DNA of 64,000 nucleotides from the NCBI RefSeq assembly GCF_001641265.1, contig NW_020167522.1, positions 1,550,001 to 1,614,000 on the forward strand, written 5' to 3'. This DNA comes from Pseudogymnoascus destructans (lineage: Eukaryota > Ascomycota > Leotiomycetes > Thelebolales > Thelebolaceae). Below, piece after piece: positions 9,690 to 19,421 of this stretch. Within the stretch, counting starts at the first letter, position 1. The number at the start of each line of letters is the position of its first letter. The translations under genes were made by a program, and so were the position numbers. The notes below the pieces were generated by a model. It was given only the letters and a program-made list of their open reading frames with translations, searched no databases and had not been told where the DNA came from.

Positions 9690-11820
9690 TTGTCTAGAAT
9701 ACTTGCTTCCTGTAGGTGGACTGGCGCGAGTTGGATGTCTTGATTCACCTTAGCATCTTCGAATTTCCTTATCTCTTGGAGGTCTGGATGGAGTCTCTTG
9801 AGTGGTAGCAGGGTTTGAAGTTGTTGTTTTTGGCGGTCATCTTCTTCGTTCCCTTCTGGTCTATCTCCTGGTCTTCGAGTTAATGCATCTGCTTTTCCGT
9901 TCTGTTTCCCAGGTCGATATATAATTTGAAAGTTAAACCTTGACAGAAACTCAGCCCATCGAGCTTGCCTTCAAGTAAGCTTCTTTGTTGTCATGAAGTA
10001 TTCAAGACTCTTGTGATCTGACAAAACTTGGACTGGCATTGATGTGCCCTCGACTTCTGGTCTCCATGCTTTGAAGCATCTGATGATGGCAAGTAACTCC
10101 TTGTCATAGATTTTGTAATTGCATTCTTCAGGTGCCATCTTTTTCGAGAAGAATGCAACTGGATGTAGGATTCCATTGTCATCTTTCTGTGACAGTACCC
10201 CTGAGGAAATAAAATCTGAGGCATCAGCTTCAACATAGGCTGTCTTCTCTCTATCGAAATGTCGTAAGACTGGGGCTTCTGTGACAGTCTTTTTCACAAG
10301 TGTGAATGCTTCCTGATATGCTTCTGTCCATTCGAAGACATGGTCTTTTTTCGTTAAGTTGACGAGTGGTTTCATGATGTTTGAATAGTTCTTGATAAAC
10401 CTTCGATAGAACACACAGAATCCGATAAAAGCTTGCGTGTCCTGTAATGATTTTGGTGCTTTCCAATCGAGTATAGTGTTCACCTTTCCAGGATCCATGC
10501 GAATTCCATTAACTCCAATGATGAGTCCTAAGAATTTTGTCTCTTGAACGAAGAATTCGCATTTTGCTATATCTGCTTGTAGTCCTGCTTCTCGAAGCTT
10601 TTGTAGAACCATTTTGACATGCTTAACATGTTCCTCCTTACTTGTGCTATAGACAAGAAGATTGTCCATGAATTTGTTTATGTATTCCATTAATGTTTCA
10701 TTCATATAACGTTGGAATGTTGCTGGGCCATTCGTAAGTCCAAATGGGAGAACTTTGTATTTGTATGATCCAAATCGAGTTTTGAATGTTGTCAGATCTT
10801 CGTCCTCCTCTGTCTGCATGCGAATTCGATTAAAAGCATGTCTAATATCAATCTTTGTAAGATATTTGGCACCCGTGATTTGAGCCAATGTTTCATCAAT
10901 GAGGGGAAGTGGGTATGAGTCTTTCCTTGTGATCGTATTTAGTTTGCGATAGTCTACGCAAAATCAAAGTCCACCTCCTGGTTTGCGTACAAATAACACA
11001 GGTGAGGCAAATGGTGCTTTGCTAGCTTCGATGAATCCTTTGGTAAGATTGTCCTCCACGTATTTCTTCACAAGATCAAGCTCTTCTCGAGACATGTTAT
11101 AGAGTGGTGCATGCCCTAGTTTCGAGTTGCTTCTAACACAATGTGATGGTCTGCATATCTGTGAGGCGGGAGCTTGTCTGCAGCCTGTTTTGAGAACACA
11201 TCGAGATATTTATGGAACTCTTTTGGGAGGATCAGTTTTGGGTCAATTTCTTTCGTTTCCTCCTTTGCTTGTTCAGCGAGTATATCTTTAAATGATACTG
11301 CAAAAACCTTAGCTCCTTTCTGCTTCCGAAGCATATTGAATGGTGCAGCTCCAATCATTGTAACAGTGCATTTGTTCTTGTTCTTATAATGAGGTTGGAG
11401 GGCTGGCTTCAGAGCTTCTTTATCTTGTATTTCCTTCTCAGCTTGGGGACTTGTAGTTTTCACTTTTAAAGTGTCTGTTGGTGTAGTGTGCTGGCAGTGA
11501 CCCTTTGTAAAGATGACTTGGTCGTTTACCATATTGAGTGTGACTCCATGCTGCTTCATCCAAGCTTTCCCAAGAATTATAGAATGTTTCCCAAGAGTAG
11601 TAATGAATAGAGGGCATAGAATTTCAACGTGATCTCCAATTTGTAGTCGAGGGTATATAGCATGCGTAACTGTAGGTGCTGCAACTCCATTAAATCCTTC
11701 GATGTTCTTTGGTTTTATAAGTTGGATAGGAGAGATGTTCTCAATTTCACAAATTCGTTTTGCGTCAACAGCATTCACAAAGCTTCCACCTGTTGCACCG
11801 CTATCCATTAAGGCTTGCAT
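9690..11820 (-). pseudogene. Gypsy-1 protease, reverse transcriptase and RNase H remnant
   Basis: Reading down from 11820 there is an aspartic protease (ALMDSGATGGSF), a connection region, reverse transcriptase with [18 protein letters not shown], and RNase H ([16 protein letters not shown], then YDKELLAI). The order PR-RT-RH is that of Ty3/gypsy. The usual YLDD active-site motif reads FMDN, so the second catalytic Asp is lost. Stops or frame changes lie near 11116, 10965, 10920 and 9970. Coding similarity ends near 9690, where an unrelated LTR begins, so integrase is missing. The element cannot make an active polymerase. Confidence 0.88.
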
Positions 11821-11945
11821 GACAATTTGATTCCTTCCTATTCTGCAGGTAGCTAAGAATGGAGTGTCATAATCGAAATGGGATAATGATGAGGCAGAGG
11901 AGGCAATTCTTGCTGTAGAACCTCTAGCGACGTCTTTTCTAGAGG

Positions 11946-13007
11946 CTATTCTATTCCCGACTCATACTGGGTAGGATCCTCAGTATCAGAGATCTCATTG
12001 AGTCTGCCTTTCTGTTTCTGAGGGCAGTCATGAGCACGATGGCCGCTTTCGTGGCAATGGAAGCATTTGCCAAGCTTCATGAGCGATTCTTTCTCAGGAT
12101 CTTGGTGGGGAGAGCGGTAGAGCTTCTTCTGTTGTGCCACTATTTCAACAGCAGTACTAGCAGTAGGGCTCTGGCCACTATGCTTCTGGTAGGCGAACGG
12201 CTGTGGCTTCATTCTCTTCTTCTTTTCTTGAATTCTCTGTAGGTTTTGGTCCACAAGCATGCATTTCTTCGTGAATTCATGTAGGGTGGTAGCTCCCACT
12301 TCTGCAACAAGGGCTTTCTGCATTTCTTGGTTGATTTTAAATCAGAGATCATCAAGCAAGGTCTCTTCTGAGTAGTCCAGCTCTGCAGTGAGTCTCTGGA
12401 ATTCAGCCCAGAATGTTGTGAAGGTATTCTTGCCTTGGTATAACTTGCGATACTCAGTTTGTGCAGTGTGTCTCCTATCAGGGTCGCTAAACACTTTCTC
12501 GAGGAGTTGGAGGATTTCTTCTGCTGACTGAAGCATGTTTGGTGAGGTAATGCGAAGCCTTGGGTTCACATGGCGAACTGCGAGTCCTCCTAGTCTGCTT
12601 TGGAGATAACTCATCTGCATCTTGTCATTTGGGAAGTGGTTGATGTTTGCTTCCAGCTTGAGTCGGATCTTCACAACCCAGTCTTCAAAAGCTGGTTCAA
12701 TCCCATCCGTAAGAATAGGAGGATACGGAATGCGAGCAGACTGGCGAGGTGCTGCATTGCGAATAGGAGCTGTATTCTCAAGATATTTTTGAATGCCTTG
12801 CAGTTCAGTAATCTTTTCATCCTTGTCTTGAATTTCTTCTTGGAGCTGTAGAATAGCATCATTTCGCTCTGCAATAGTAGCATCAGAAGCTTGACCGACA
12901 ATGAGGTAGTCCTTCATAATGGCTTTCAACATTGACCAGGCATACTCTTGGCTGCTAGGTGACAGCTTTTGGAATTCAGTGTAGGTGTTGACATTACAAT
13001 TCCTCAT
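11946..13007 (-). pseudogene. Gypsy-1 Gag with CCHC knuckle, one stop
   Basis: The Gag frame has a coiled-coil N-terminus (residues about 45-75), a retrotransposon Gag core (FEDWVVKIRLKLE ... TFTTFWAEFQRLTAEL) and a zinc knuckle CFHCHESGHRAHDC. A single TGA between 12342 and 12323 splits it into 221 and 125 codons. The context DDL-stop-FKINQ suggests CGA to TGA. Gag would form the virus-like particle. The polymerase follows in another frame after a short overlap region. Confidence 0.85.
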
Positions 13008-13511
13008 CTGGTGGCCGTTTGATAGTATAGACTGGTGTCTTTCTTGAGCTGTTTGCCCATCCTCTTGAAATCTTCTTGGGCTTCGAGGAAGTCATCTTGA
13101 AGTTCGTCTCTCTTCTCAGACTCATCTGCCAAGGTTGTTTTCTCATTTATAGACTCATAGTCTTCTGAGTTTCGGTCAGCCATCTTGGCTTTTTCTTTGG
13201 CTGTGTGTGTAGCAGCTTTGCTATTCTTTCAGTTTTCGTATTCAGTAGATCAGACTCGTATCGCCAAAGGCCCTATTGCGCAGTTTGTCGACTGTAGGAG
13301 CCACTCGAGAGGAGCGCACTTCCCTCACAGCTATATTCCTTGTTGAGGGAGCATTGTGAAAGGTCTGATCTATGAAGTCTGTGGTGTTCTGGTGTTTCTG
13401 GTGTGTTCTGTGGTGTTCTGGAATCGACTTTAGGATATGGTTGTAGGGTTTCCAAAGAAGGGAATTCAAATTTCAGTATCAAGGTTCAGGCTCAGAGAGC
13501 AAAAGAAAGGT

Positions 13512-13525
13512 GAGATTCAATCTTA
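13512..13525 (-). other. Gypsy-1 primer-binding site, self-complementary type
   Basis: Directly downstream of the 5' LTR the minus strand reads TAAGATTGAATCTC. Eleven bases (AGATTGAATCT) are exactly complementary to AGATTCAATCT within the same LTR (minus strand of 13576-13586). No ordinary tRNA 3'-end complement (TGG...) is present. This is the arrangement used by Tf1-type self-priming elements. Confidence 0.7.
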
Positions 13526-14404
13526 TGTTACGATGGTCACAGAGGTCAAGAAGCCAGTCCGGAGAATAATAAGCTAGATTGAATCTAAAGAGAGAAGAAG
13601 AAGAAGAAGGAAGGAAGGTGAGGCTATTCCTCGTAATATACAGTTGTCCGCTTAGCGGTTGTAGCCTTGGTGGCTAAGGCTGCACCCATAACAACCGTAA
13701 CAACCGTAACTGTTACGATTACAGCTCACAGCTCACAGCTTGTCACAGCTTGTTACGGTTGTTACGGTTATTATGGTTATTACGGTTGTTATGGGGATTA
13801 CGGGTGTAGCCTTAGCCACCAAGGTTACAACCGCTAAGCAGACAACTGTATGTTATGAGGAATAGCCTTACCTTCCTTCCTTCTTCTTCAATCTAGATTA
13901 CTTTTCCTGGACTGGCATCTGACCTCTATGACCATCGTAACATAAGATTGAATCTCATTTCTTCATTAGCTCATCCTGAGCAAGAAACCAGAAACCAGCA
14001 CAAACCTTCGAGCAACAGAACCCTCAAACCAGACACCAACACAAACCTTCGAGCAACAAAACCTCCAGAATCAGAAATAGAAACTCAGACCAAGACACTG
14101 CTCTTTAGCAAAGAACTAGATCTAGATACAGAACCAGAAAACCCAGACACAAATACAGCCAGAATCGATTCCAGAACTACACATTGAACCAGAACCAGAA
14201 CCAGAACACTAGAACATCAAATCCAGAAACCACAAGTCAACTCAATACCATACTCAAGCATCAGAACCCAGAACATTATATCAGCGGAATTAGACCTTTC
14301 CGTGACGCTCCCTCAACAAGGATATAACCGTGACAGAAGTGTGCTCCTCTTGAGTGGCTCGTACGGCTGACAACTGCATAATAGGGCCTTCACCACATAC
14401 GTGT

Positions 14405-15170
14405 CTAGTTCCTGATACCAACAAAGTCAGAAGAAGATCCTGACCTCGACAATTCCAAGGACAAGAAGTGAAGCCTGCTATAATGGCACGGGTATGCAAC
14501 ATTCCCAATTCGCTCAAGGATTTGAAATGGACCAACTTGCTTATGGTCAAGTTTTTTTGAGGGTCGTTGGGTTTTGATATTCCGAGTAGAAAGCCAGACT
14601 CGGTCTCCTATCTTATATCTTGGTGCTGGCTTCCTGTTTTGATTTGCAAAGTGCTCCATTTGGGTTTGTGAGAGTAGGAGGGTCTGGGATCTTAGTGGAT
14701 TTCTGGTGTGATTCTCTATTGCGAGTAGTGCTGCTTTTTGACTTCTCATTTTCAAGATATTTCACAACAGCAGCTTGTCCTGCCATTGTCTGCTCATGAG
14801 CTTGGATAACCTCTTGTAGCTGGCTGATATTGTCATCATATGTAGCCTTCTCCTCTCGACTCTTCTGGAGGGTAGTATTGTAGAGCTGGGTGACATGATC
14901 ATAATCCTCCATCATCTGCTTTTGGATTTGAAGCGCAGCCTCTCTCTGGGCTTGGCTCCAGGTGCTCATAACTGAGTGGTCTTTAAGCTCCCAAATGCGA
15001 AGGGTAGCTTGGTGTTCTGGATCCTCGAGTAGTGTTTCCCTTCTATTGTAGGTGTGGCTTTCTAAGCAGTCCTCATTGTTTGTAGTAGATTGGGTTTCTT
15101 GTCCTTGATCTTGACTCCTGTCACGGATTACATGTCCTTGTGCATTGCAACTCCAGCTACCACCAAGCAT
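14405..15170 (-). pseudogene. Inverted Gag and integrase-tail block
   Basis: On the minus strand 15170-14613 encodes a Gag-like coiled coil (QREAALQIQKQMMEDY ... VVKYLENEKSKS) that stops at the point where Gypsy-1 Gag begins its core. It overlaps, in another frame, the C-terminal part of an integrase (NRKPAPRYKIGDRVWLS ... GPFQILERIGN) ending near 14480. The continuation of that integrase (LPPSMKIHPVFHSNLLRLGS) is found on the plus strand from 15145. The block is therefore inverted within the element; both broken ends contain TTGCA. Confidence 0.8.
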
Positions 15171-15420
15171 GAAGATACACCCTGTGTTTCATAGCAACCT
15201 CTTACGACTTGGCTCAGATGATACTTTACAAGGCCAGCACCATGAACCACCCCTGCCAATCATTATAGAAGATGAACTTGAATGGGAAGTTGAAGAAATC
15301 CTAGATTCTAAACCCCTACGGAAGAAGCTGTTCTATATGGAAGAACCACCCATAGACAACACTTGGTATCCTGCTACAAACTTCAACAATGCACCTGAAC
15401 TCACACAAGCTTTCCACTGA
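15145..15420 (+). pseudogene. Integrase end and shortened chromodomain
   Basis: The 91 codons begin with the integrase C-terminal motif PPSMKIHPVFHSN and continue into a chromodomain start (ELEWEVEEILDSKP). The central YxVKWxGY part of the domain has been deleted or altered, and the final segment (DNTWYPATNF) is retained. Chromodomains at this position mark the chromovirus branch of Ty3/gypsy and direct integration to marked chromatin. The stop is followed by the polypurine tract and 3' LTR. Confidence 0.8.
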
Positions 15421-15475
15421 AAATACCTGCAGAAGCCACGATAATCTTACTCTTGATCAGGAGATCAATCTTACT

Positions 15476-15487
15476 AGGGGGGGGTAG
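15476..15487 (+). other. Polypurine tract of the small gypsy derivative
   Basis: AGGGGGGGGTAG lies immediately before the 3' LTR, the position of the plus-strand primer. Confidence 0.8.
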
Positions 15488-15756
15488 TGTTACGATTACA
15501 GCTCACAGCTCACAGCTTGTCACAGCTTGTTACGGTTGTTACGGTTGTTACGGTTGTTACAGTTATTATGGTTATTACGGTTGTTATGGGGATTACGGGT
15601 GTAGCCTTAGCCACCAAGGTTACAACTGCTAAGCAGACAACTGTATGTTATGAGGAATAGCCTTACCTTCCTTCCTTCTTCTTCTTCTTCTCTCTTTAGA
15701 TTCAATCTAGATTACTTTTCCTGGACTGGCATCTGACCTCTATGACCATCATAACA

Positions 15757-15895
15757 GTAACAACCGTAACAACCGTAACAACCGTAACAACTGTAACAAC
15801 CGTAACAACCGTAACAACCATAACAACCATAACAACCATAACAACCGTAACAACCGTAACAACCGTAACAACCGTAACAACTGTAACAACTGTAA
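15757..15895 (+). repeat. Nonanucleotide array in the Gypsy-1 LTR
   Basis: About 15 copies of GTAACAACC with CCG/CTG/CCA variants fill this part of the split LTR. In frame it reads as a Thr-Val/Ile run, which is an artefact of the repeat and not a protein. Shorter versions occur at 13690-13710 and 13750-13790. Confidence 0.9.
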
Positions 15896-15910
15896 GCTAT
15901 AATCGTAACA

Positions 15911-16245
15911 CCCCTATAGACAAATTATGTCATAACTTAACCACTCTTGTTCTTGTGGGTAACTAAGGAGCGATGACGTGTAATGAATCATAGAGGGTTG
16001 TAGAAGCTTTTGAAGCTATCATTCATGTTCCTAGGCCTCTAGTTGATAGAGATATGTCATGTGTAGTATTAGCCCAGTAACTAAGAAGTGATGTCATGTA
16101 ATGAATCATAGAGGGTTGTAGAGATATGCTATGTGGTAATATCGGCCCAGTAACTAAGGAGCAATTACGTGTAATGAATCATAGAGGGTTGTAGCAATCG
16201 TTGAGTAGTATTGCTCTTGTTGTTGGTGTGATAAGCCAACGTGAC
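15911..16245 (+). repeat. Dispersed repeat R, copy 2, first part
   Basis: This matches the minus strand of 8810-9176 and holds three copies of a unit around GTAATGAATCATAGAGGG. It begins CCCCTATAGACAAATT directly at the outer end of the Gypsy-1 LTR. There is no coding sequence. Confidence 0.7.
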
Positions 16246-16690
16246 CCCTGAACCTTGCTAATCTAGCGGCAGGGTGGCATCCACCATGTGAACAGCGGGA
16301 CGGGCTTGCGAATCGCGATGGGCTGGCTCGGCATGGCACGGGGTAACACATTACATGGTAGGCTATCTGGTTATCTGGTGGCGGTTTGCACATGGATACA
16401 GCATTGGTCCTCAAGGTCCCCTTGGTCCTGTCTTGCCTGTAGCTCACAGCTAGTTCATATGTTACATGTGTTAAGTTAGGAGGCCAAAGAATGGGATTTA
16501 GCTACTAATTAGTACCCTTTACGTACTAGCATGCTGTAGATAGCACACCGTGCGTAGATGGATACAAGGGGTCGGAGATCATCCACCTCGTGTTAAACCG
16601 TGCCAAGTCTTCAGCGCCTCGATCAAGACATGGGTTAGGGCATGGCCTTAATCGTATGATGTAATCGTATTGATCAATACGGTACTAATA
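16246..16690. other. 445-bp insertion of unknown origin in repeat R
   Basis: Copy 1 of repeat R runs without this block, so it was inserted here. It looks more GC-rich than its surroundings. It has no convincing open frame, no clear terminal inverted repeats and no homology to other parts of the window that I can see. Its ends, AACGTGAC and GTACTAAT, are not complementary. Confidence 0.5.
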
Positions 16691-16905
16691 TGTATAGTGA
16701 CTTGTAGGTTTGAGGAGGAGATTTCTAAGTTTGCTCTTGAGTTTGATAGCAAACTGAGTGCAACGAATGTCAGTATGGCAGTTACTTGGAAAGCCTTTGT
16801 GTCTAATCCCCTGCCTCCTCTGTCAAGTCAATCTTACACAAGAAACCTATGTGTCTTCTATTGTTTAGAAGTTAGCGTTACACTCCTCTTCTAGTTTGTC
16901 TAATT
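16691..16905 (-). repeat. Dispersed repeat R, second part, and LTR-like segment
   Basis: 16691-16775 continues repeat R. On the minus strand 16893-16784 matches the first 110 bp of the solo LTR at 40641 (TGTAACGC...CCAAGTAAC), so this is a truncated LTR of that family joined to R. It is non-coding. Confidence 0.65.
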
Positions 16906-17282
16906 TTACAGAGTTAGGTGGGCTCTTATGTTATAGAGAAACACCTGCCTATCGTGTCACTAGTGTTAATCAAGGGATGCCATAGATCTAAGCATCACTC
17001 TAAACGCTTAAAGCAGGGTTGTTTTTCATAGCTTAGAGGGCAAGGTTCAATTGTCCATCTTTACGAGGCGTCTCTATGTTGCGTTATAGAGAAATATGTA
17101 ATTAAAAGTAAGAGTTTAGGTAGGTCAAGAAAAGTGGCTAGCTTAGGGGTGTGGCCAGCTTAGTAGTGAAGGACGTTACTAATAAAGCTCTTTAAATTGA
17201 AAGTCGCATGACTTTCATGTGACCTAATGCTCATCAGTATTTGTGCTAACCCTAATAACTATTATAAAAGGGATTAAGTGTA
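16906..17282. other. Non-coding stretch before Pogo-B2
   Basis: I see no gene, terminal repeat or long tandem repeat in these 377 bp. There is a short palindrome, GAAAGTCGCATGACTTTC, near 17200. Confidence 0.5.
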
Positions 17283-19121
17283 ACGTGGTTGTACACCGAG
17301 TCGTGAAACTTTTTTATACCCACCACTGTAAGGTATAATTAAACAACCACAACATGTATTAAAACTAAAACTATTCAGAATCTGATGAGCTAAGTACTTC
17401 TATGACCTCCTGACAAGTTCGTGCATTATGGCCAGCCCCCCCGCAAGTGCCACAATGTCGTACACCTGGTTGCCCCTCATTCCTACCAACCCCTCCAGAG
17501 CGCTTCTCGCGATTTATTTGCTCCGTAACTGCCCTTTGGGACTAATCATCATGTGCATCCCCTACAGAAAGTGCACACCCTTGACGGACACGAGACTTTT
17601 TAGCCCTCCGGCGTTTGCTAAGAGCTTCGTTTGCTGCTCGAAGGGTGCGGACTTCAGCTGACAATAAAGTCATTTCATGTGCCAAAATCTCTGTCCCTTT
17701 AGTTAATGCAGTAACAGTAGCAAAAATGGGGGTTGGCGAGCTTCCTTGGTGCCGTGCAATGCGATTTTTAACTAGAGTAGTCTGTGAGAGAGCATCTATT
17801 GGGTTGCGAGGCGTTTGAGAAACCCAAGGATCAGCGTCTATAGAGGGGGGTCCTGTAGGTGTAGGAGTCTGCAACTTGACGTCTAGCTTTGAAATGATTA
17901 CTTGCGGATCAAAGGGCACTAAACCAGCTCCGCGAAATCCAGCTTTGGCGTTTTGAGTTGTTATTGACTGGTTATAAGCTGCGTGGAAAGCTATAAAAAA
18001 CTCAACCTTTGTAATATGGTTTATATGAGCCTTAATAAAGGTCTCAATTTGACGCCCATACATGCGTTTAAGAACACTAAAGCACCCAACATCAAGTGGC
18101 TGAGTTAGGTGAGACGAGTGAGGAGGTAGACAGAGAGTTATGATGTTGTTTGCTTTGCAATATTCCTGAAACGCAGCTGATTCGTGACTTTCATGCCCGT
18201 CTAAAACCAACATCCGATATGGTCCTTTTGCACGACTGCAAGTATGTTTATCGAAGTGATGAAGCCATTCTAGACCTGTCTCGTTGTTGGTCCATCCATT
18301 GCTTGTTGGTTTAATTACCCAATTGTGAGGAAGGCCGCCTTCAGTATACCAACTTGAAAGGTGACATTTCCCTTGAACTACTAAAAACGGAGGGATACTC
18401 CCCTTCAGCATTCACACAAACAATTGCTGTACCCATTCCCGATTGCCAGGCTGAACTGCCTTGCCTCTGCCACATCGATCGGCGCGCGTAACAACTAAAG
18501 CTGAGCTAATAACGCCCATCATGAAGCCCGTCTCGTCAAAGTTGTAGAAATCGCAGTCTTGGATGCCGTACTTTGCTCTCATGTTCTGCACAAGTTGAAA
18601 CCACGCTCCAATAAGCTCAGGATCTTCGCACAAGGCTCTTTGAAAGTCATAAACGCGATTAAAACGTGTCTTTAACTCGGGGCGGCGTTGTATAAATCGA
18701 TATGCCCACCGCGTCCCAACGTGCTTTCCCCCACGCGATTCAAGGATATAATTTGCCATATCCTCCACACTAGCAGGCCGAGGTGCAAATCCTCTTGCAT
18801 CCATATCCAATATATTTCGAATAATCACTTCCTCTTCTAGCTCAGTCAATTTATGACTATTGGCTTTGGTTTCGCGTCGAGAAGGTCGGCCGGCCATTCT
18901 ATCAGTAAGCGTAGAATAAGGCACTTTATATAGTATTGATGCAGACCTGCGATTAAGCGATTTACATGTTTGAAGAGCCTCAATAGCTAGAATGATTCGC
19001 GCTTCTTGGGTTTGGATTTCCATTGGTAGTTGTGGAGGAAACGCGTGTTGAAGTTCGTAGGTAGCTAAGTAGGGAAAAGTTCACGACTCGGTGACATTCA
19101 CGACTCGGTGTACAACCACGT
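17283..19121 (-). mobile_element. Pogo-B2, inverted near-identical copy of Pogo-B1
   Basis: This 1839-bp element is flanked by TA at 17281-17282 and 19122-19123. The right end keeps both ACCGAGTCGTGAA repeats, and the left end has only one. The element is exactly 17 bp shorter than Pogo-B1, which matches loss of one unit. Flanking sequence is unrelated to that of Pogo-B1. Confidence 0.95.
17371..19023 (-). pseudogene. Pogo-B2 transposase, same lesions plus one new stop
   Basis: The first 203 codons (19023-18412) and the next 289 (18411-17542) translate identically to Pogo-B1, including the TGA between them and the out-of-frame segment. A TTG-to-TAG change near 17541 then ends the second frame 57 codons early, before the zinc knuckle, which is still readable downstream. 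Identity over nearly 500 codons means the two copies separated recently, after the frameshifts arose, so an intact relative elsewhere probably supplied transposase. Confidence 0.9.
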
Positions 19122-19421
19122 TAGTAGAGTTGGCCACTCATTATGCAAGTACATGAGGTCTAAAGTAGGGGCTAAAATTGAAATAAGACACTTTAAATGC
19201 CCATAAAAGGCTAAATATACATTTTTATAGTCGTTGAGATATTTAGTTACAAAATTCATGATTTTGGGTTGTAAAATGGGGTAGGCAACTGGCTTAGTTA
19301 GGTAGGAACTCGCATGTGAAATACATTATGTTATTATAGGTTTCTTAATTTTTGGTGAGAAACGGGGAGGGCGACTCGCATGTGAAATACGTTATGATTC
19401 TCTGTACATTAACCTCAGATA
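19122..19421. other. Non-coding gap between Pogo-B2 and Pogo-C
   Basis: No gene is present. Two related strings, ACTCGCATGTGAAATAC, occur near 19306 and 19375. The second runs into ACGTTA, and so looks like a relic terminus of another ACGT-ended TA-target element, perhaps a MITE. Confidence 0.5.

Larger units (their letters stand above)
13711..15756 (+). mobile_element. Internally deleted, internally inverted gypsy derivative
   Basis: This element has a 5' LTR at 13711-13942, a 3' LTR at 15488-15756 (both TGTTACGATTAC...TAACA) and GTAAC duplications outside. The primer-binding sequence at 13943-13956 is the same as in Gypsy-1, so the two belong to one family. A polypurine tract (AGGGGGGGGTAG) abuts the 3' LTR. 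The 1545-bp interior keeps only the N-terminal part of Gag, the end of integrase and a chromodomain tail, and the block from about 14480 to 15145 is inverted relative to the rest. It is non-autonomous. Confidence 0.85.
13526..15910 (-). mobile_element. Gypsy-1 5' LTR, split by a younger element
   Basis: The LTR is 13526-13710 plus 15762-15910. On the minus strand it starts TGTTACGATTATAGC and ends CATCGTAACA. It is interrupted by the plus-strand element at 13711-15756 with GTAAC duplicated on either side. The inner part contains a run of CCGTAACAA-type repeats that makes the exact duplication less certain. Confidence 0.8.

Noticed and set aside
14405..15170. Independent minus-strand genes between the LTRs of the small gypsy element
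   Set aside because: They are Gag and integrase fragments of the same family, explained by an internal inversion.
15742..15966. A threonine-valine repeat protein
   Set aside because: It is only the translation of the GTAACAACC nonanucleotide array in the LTR.
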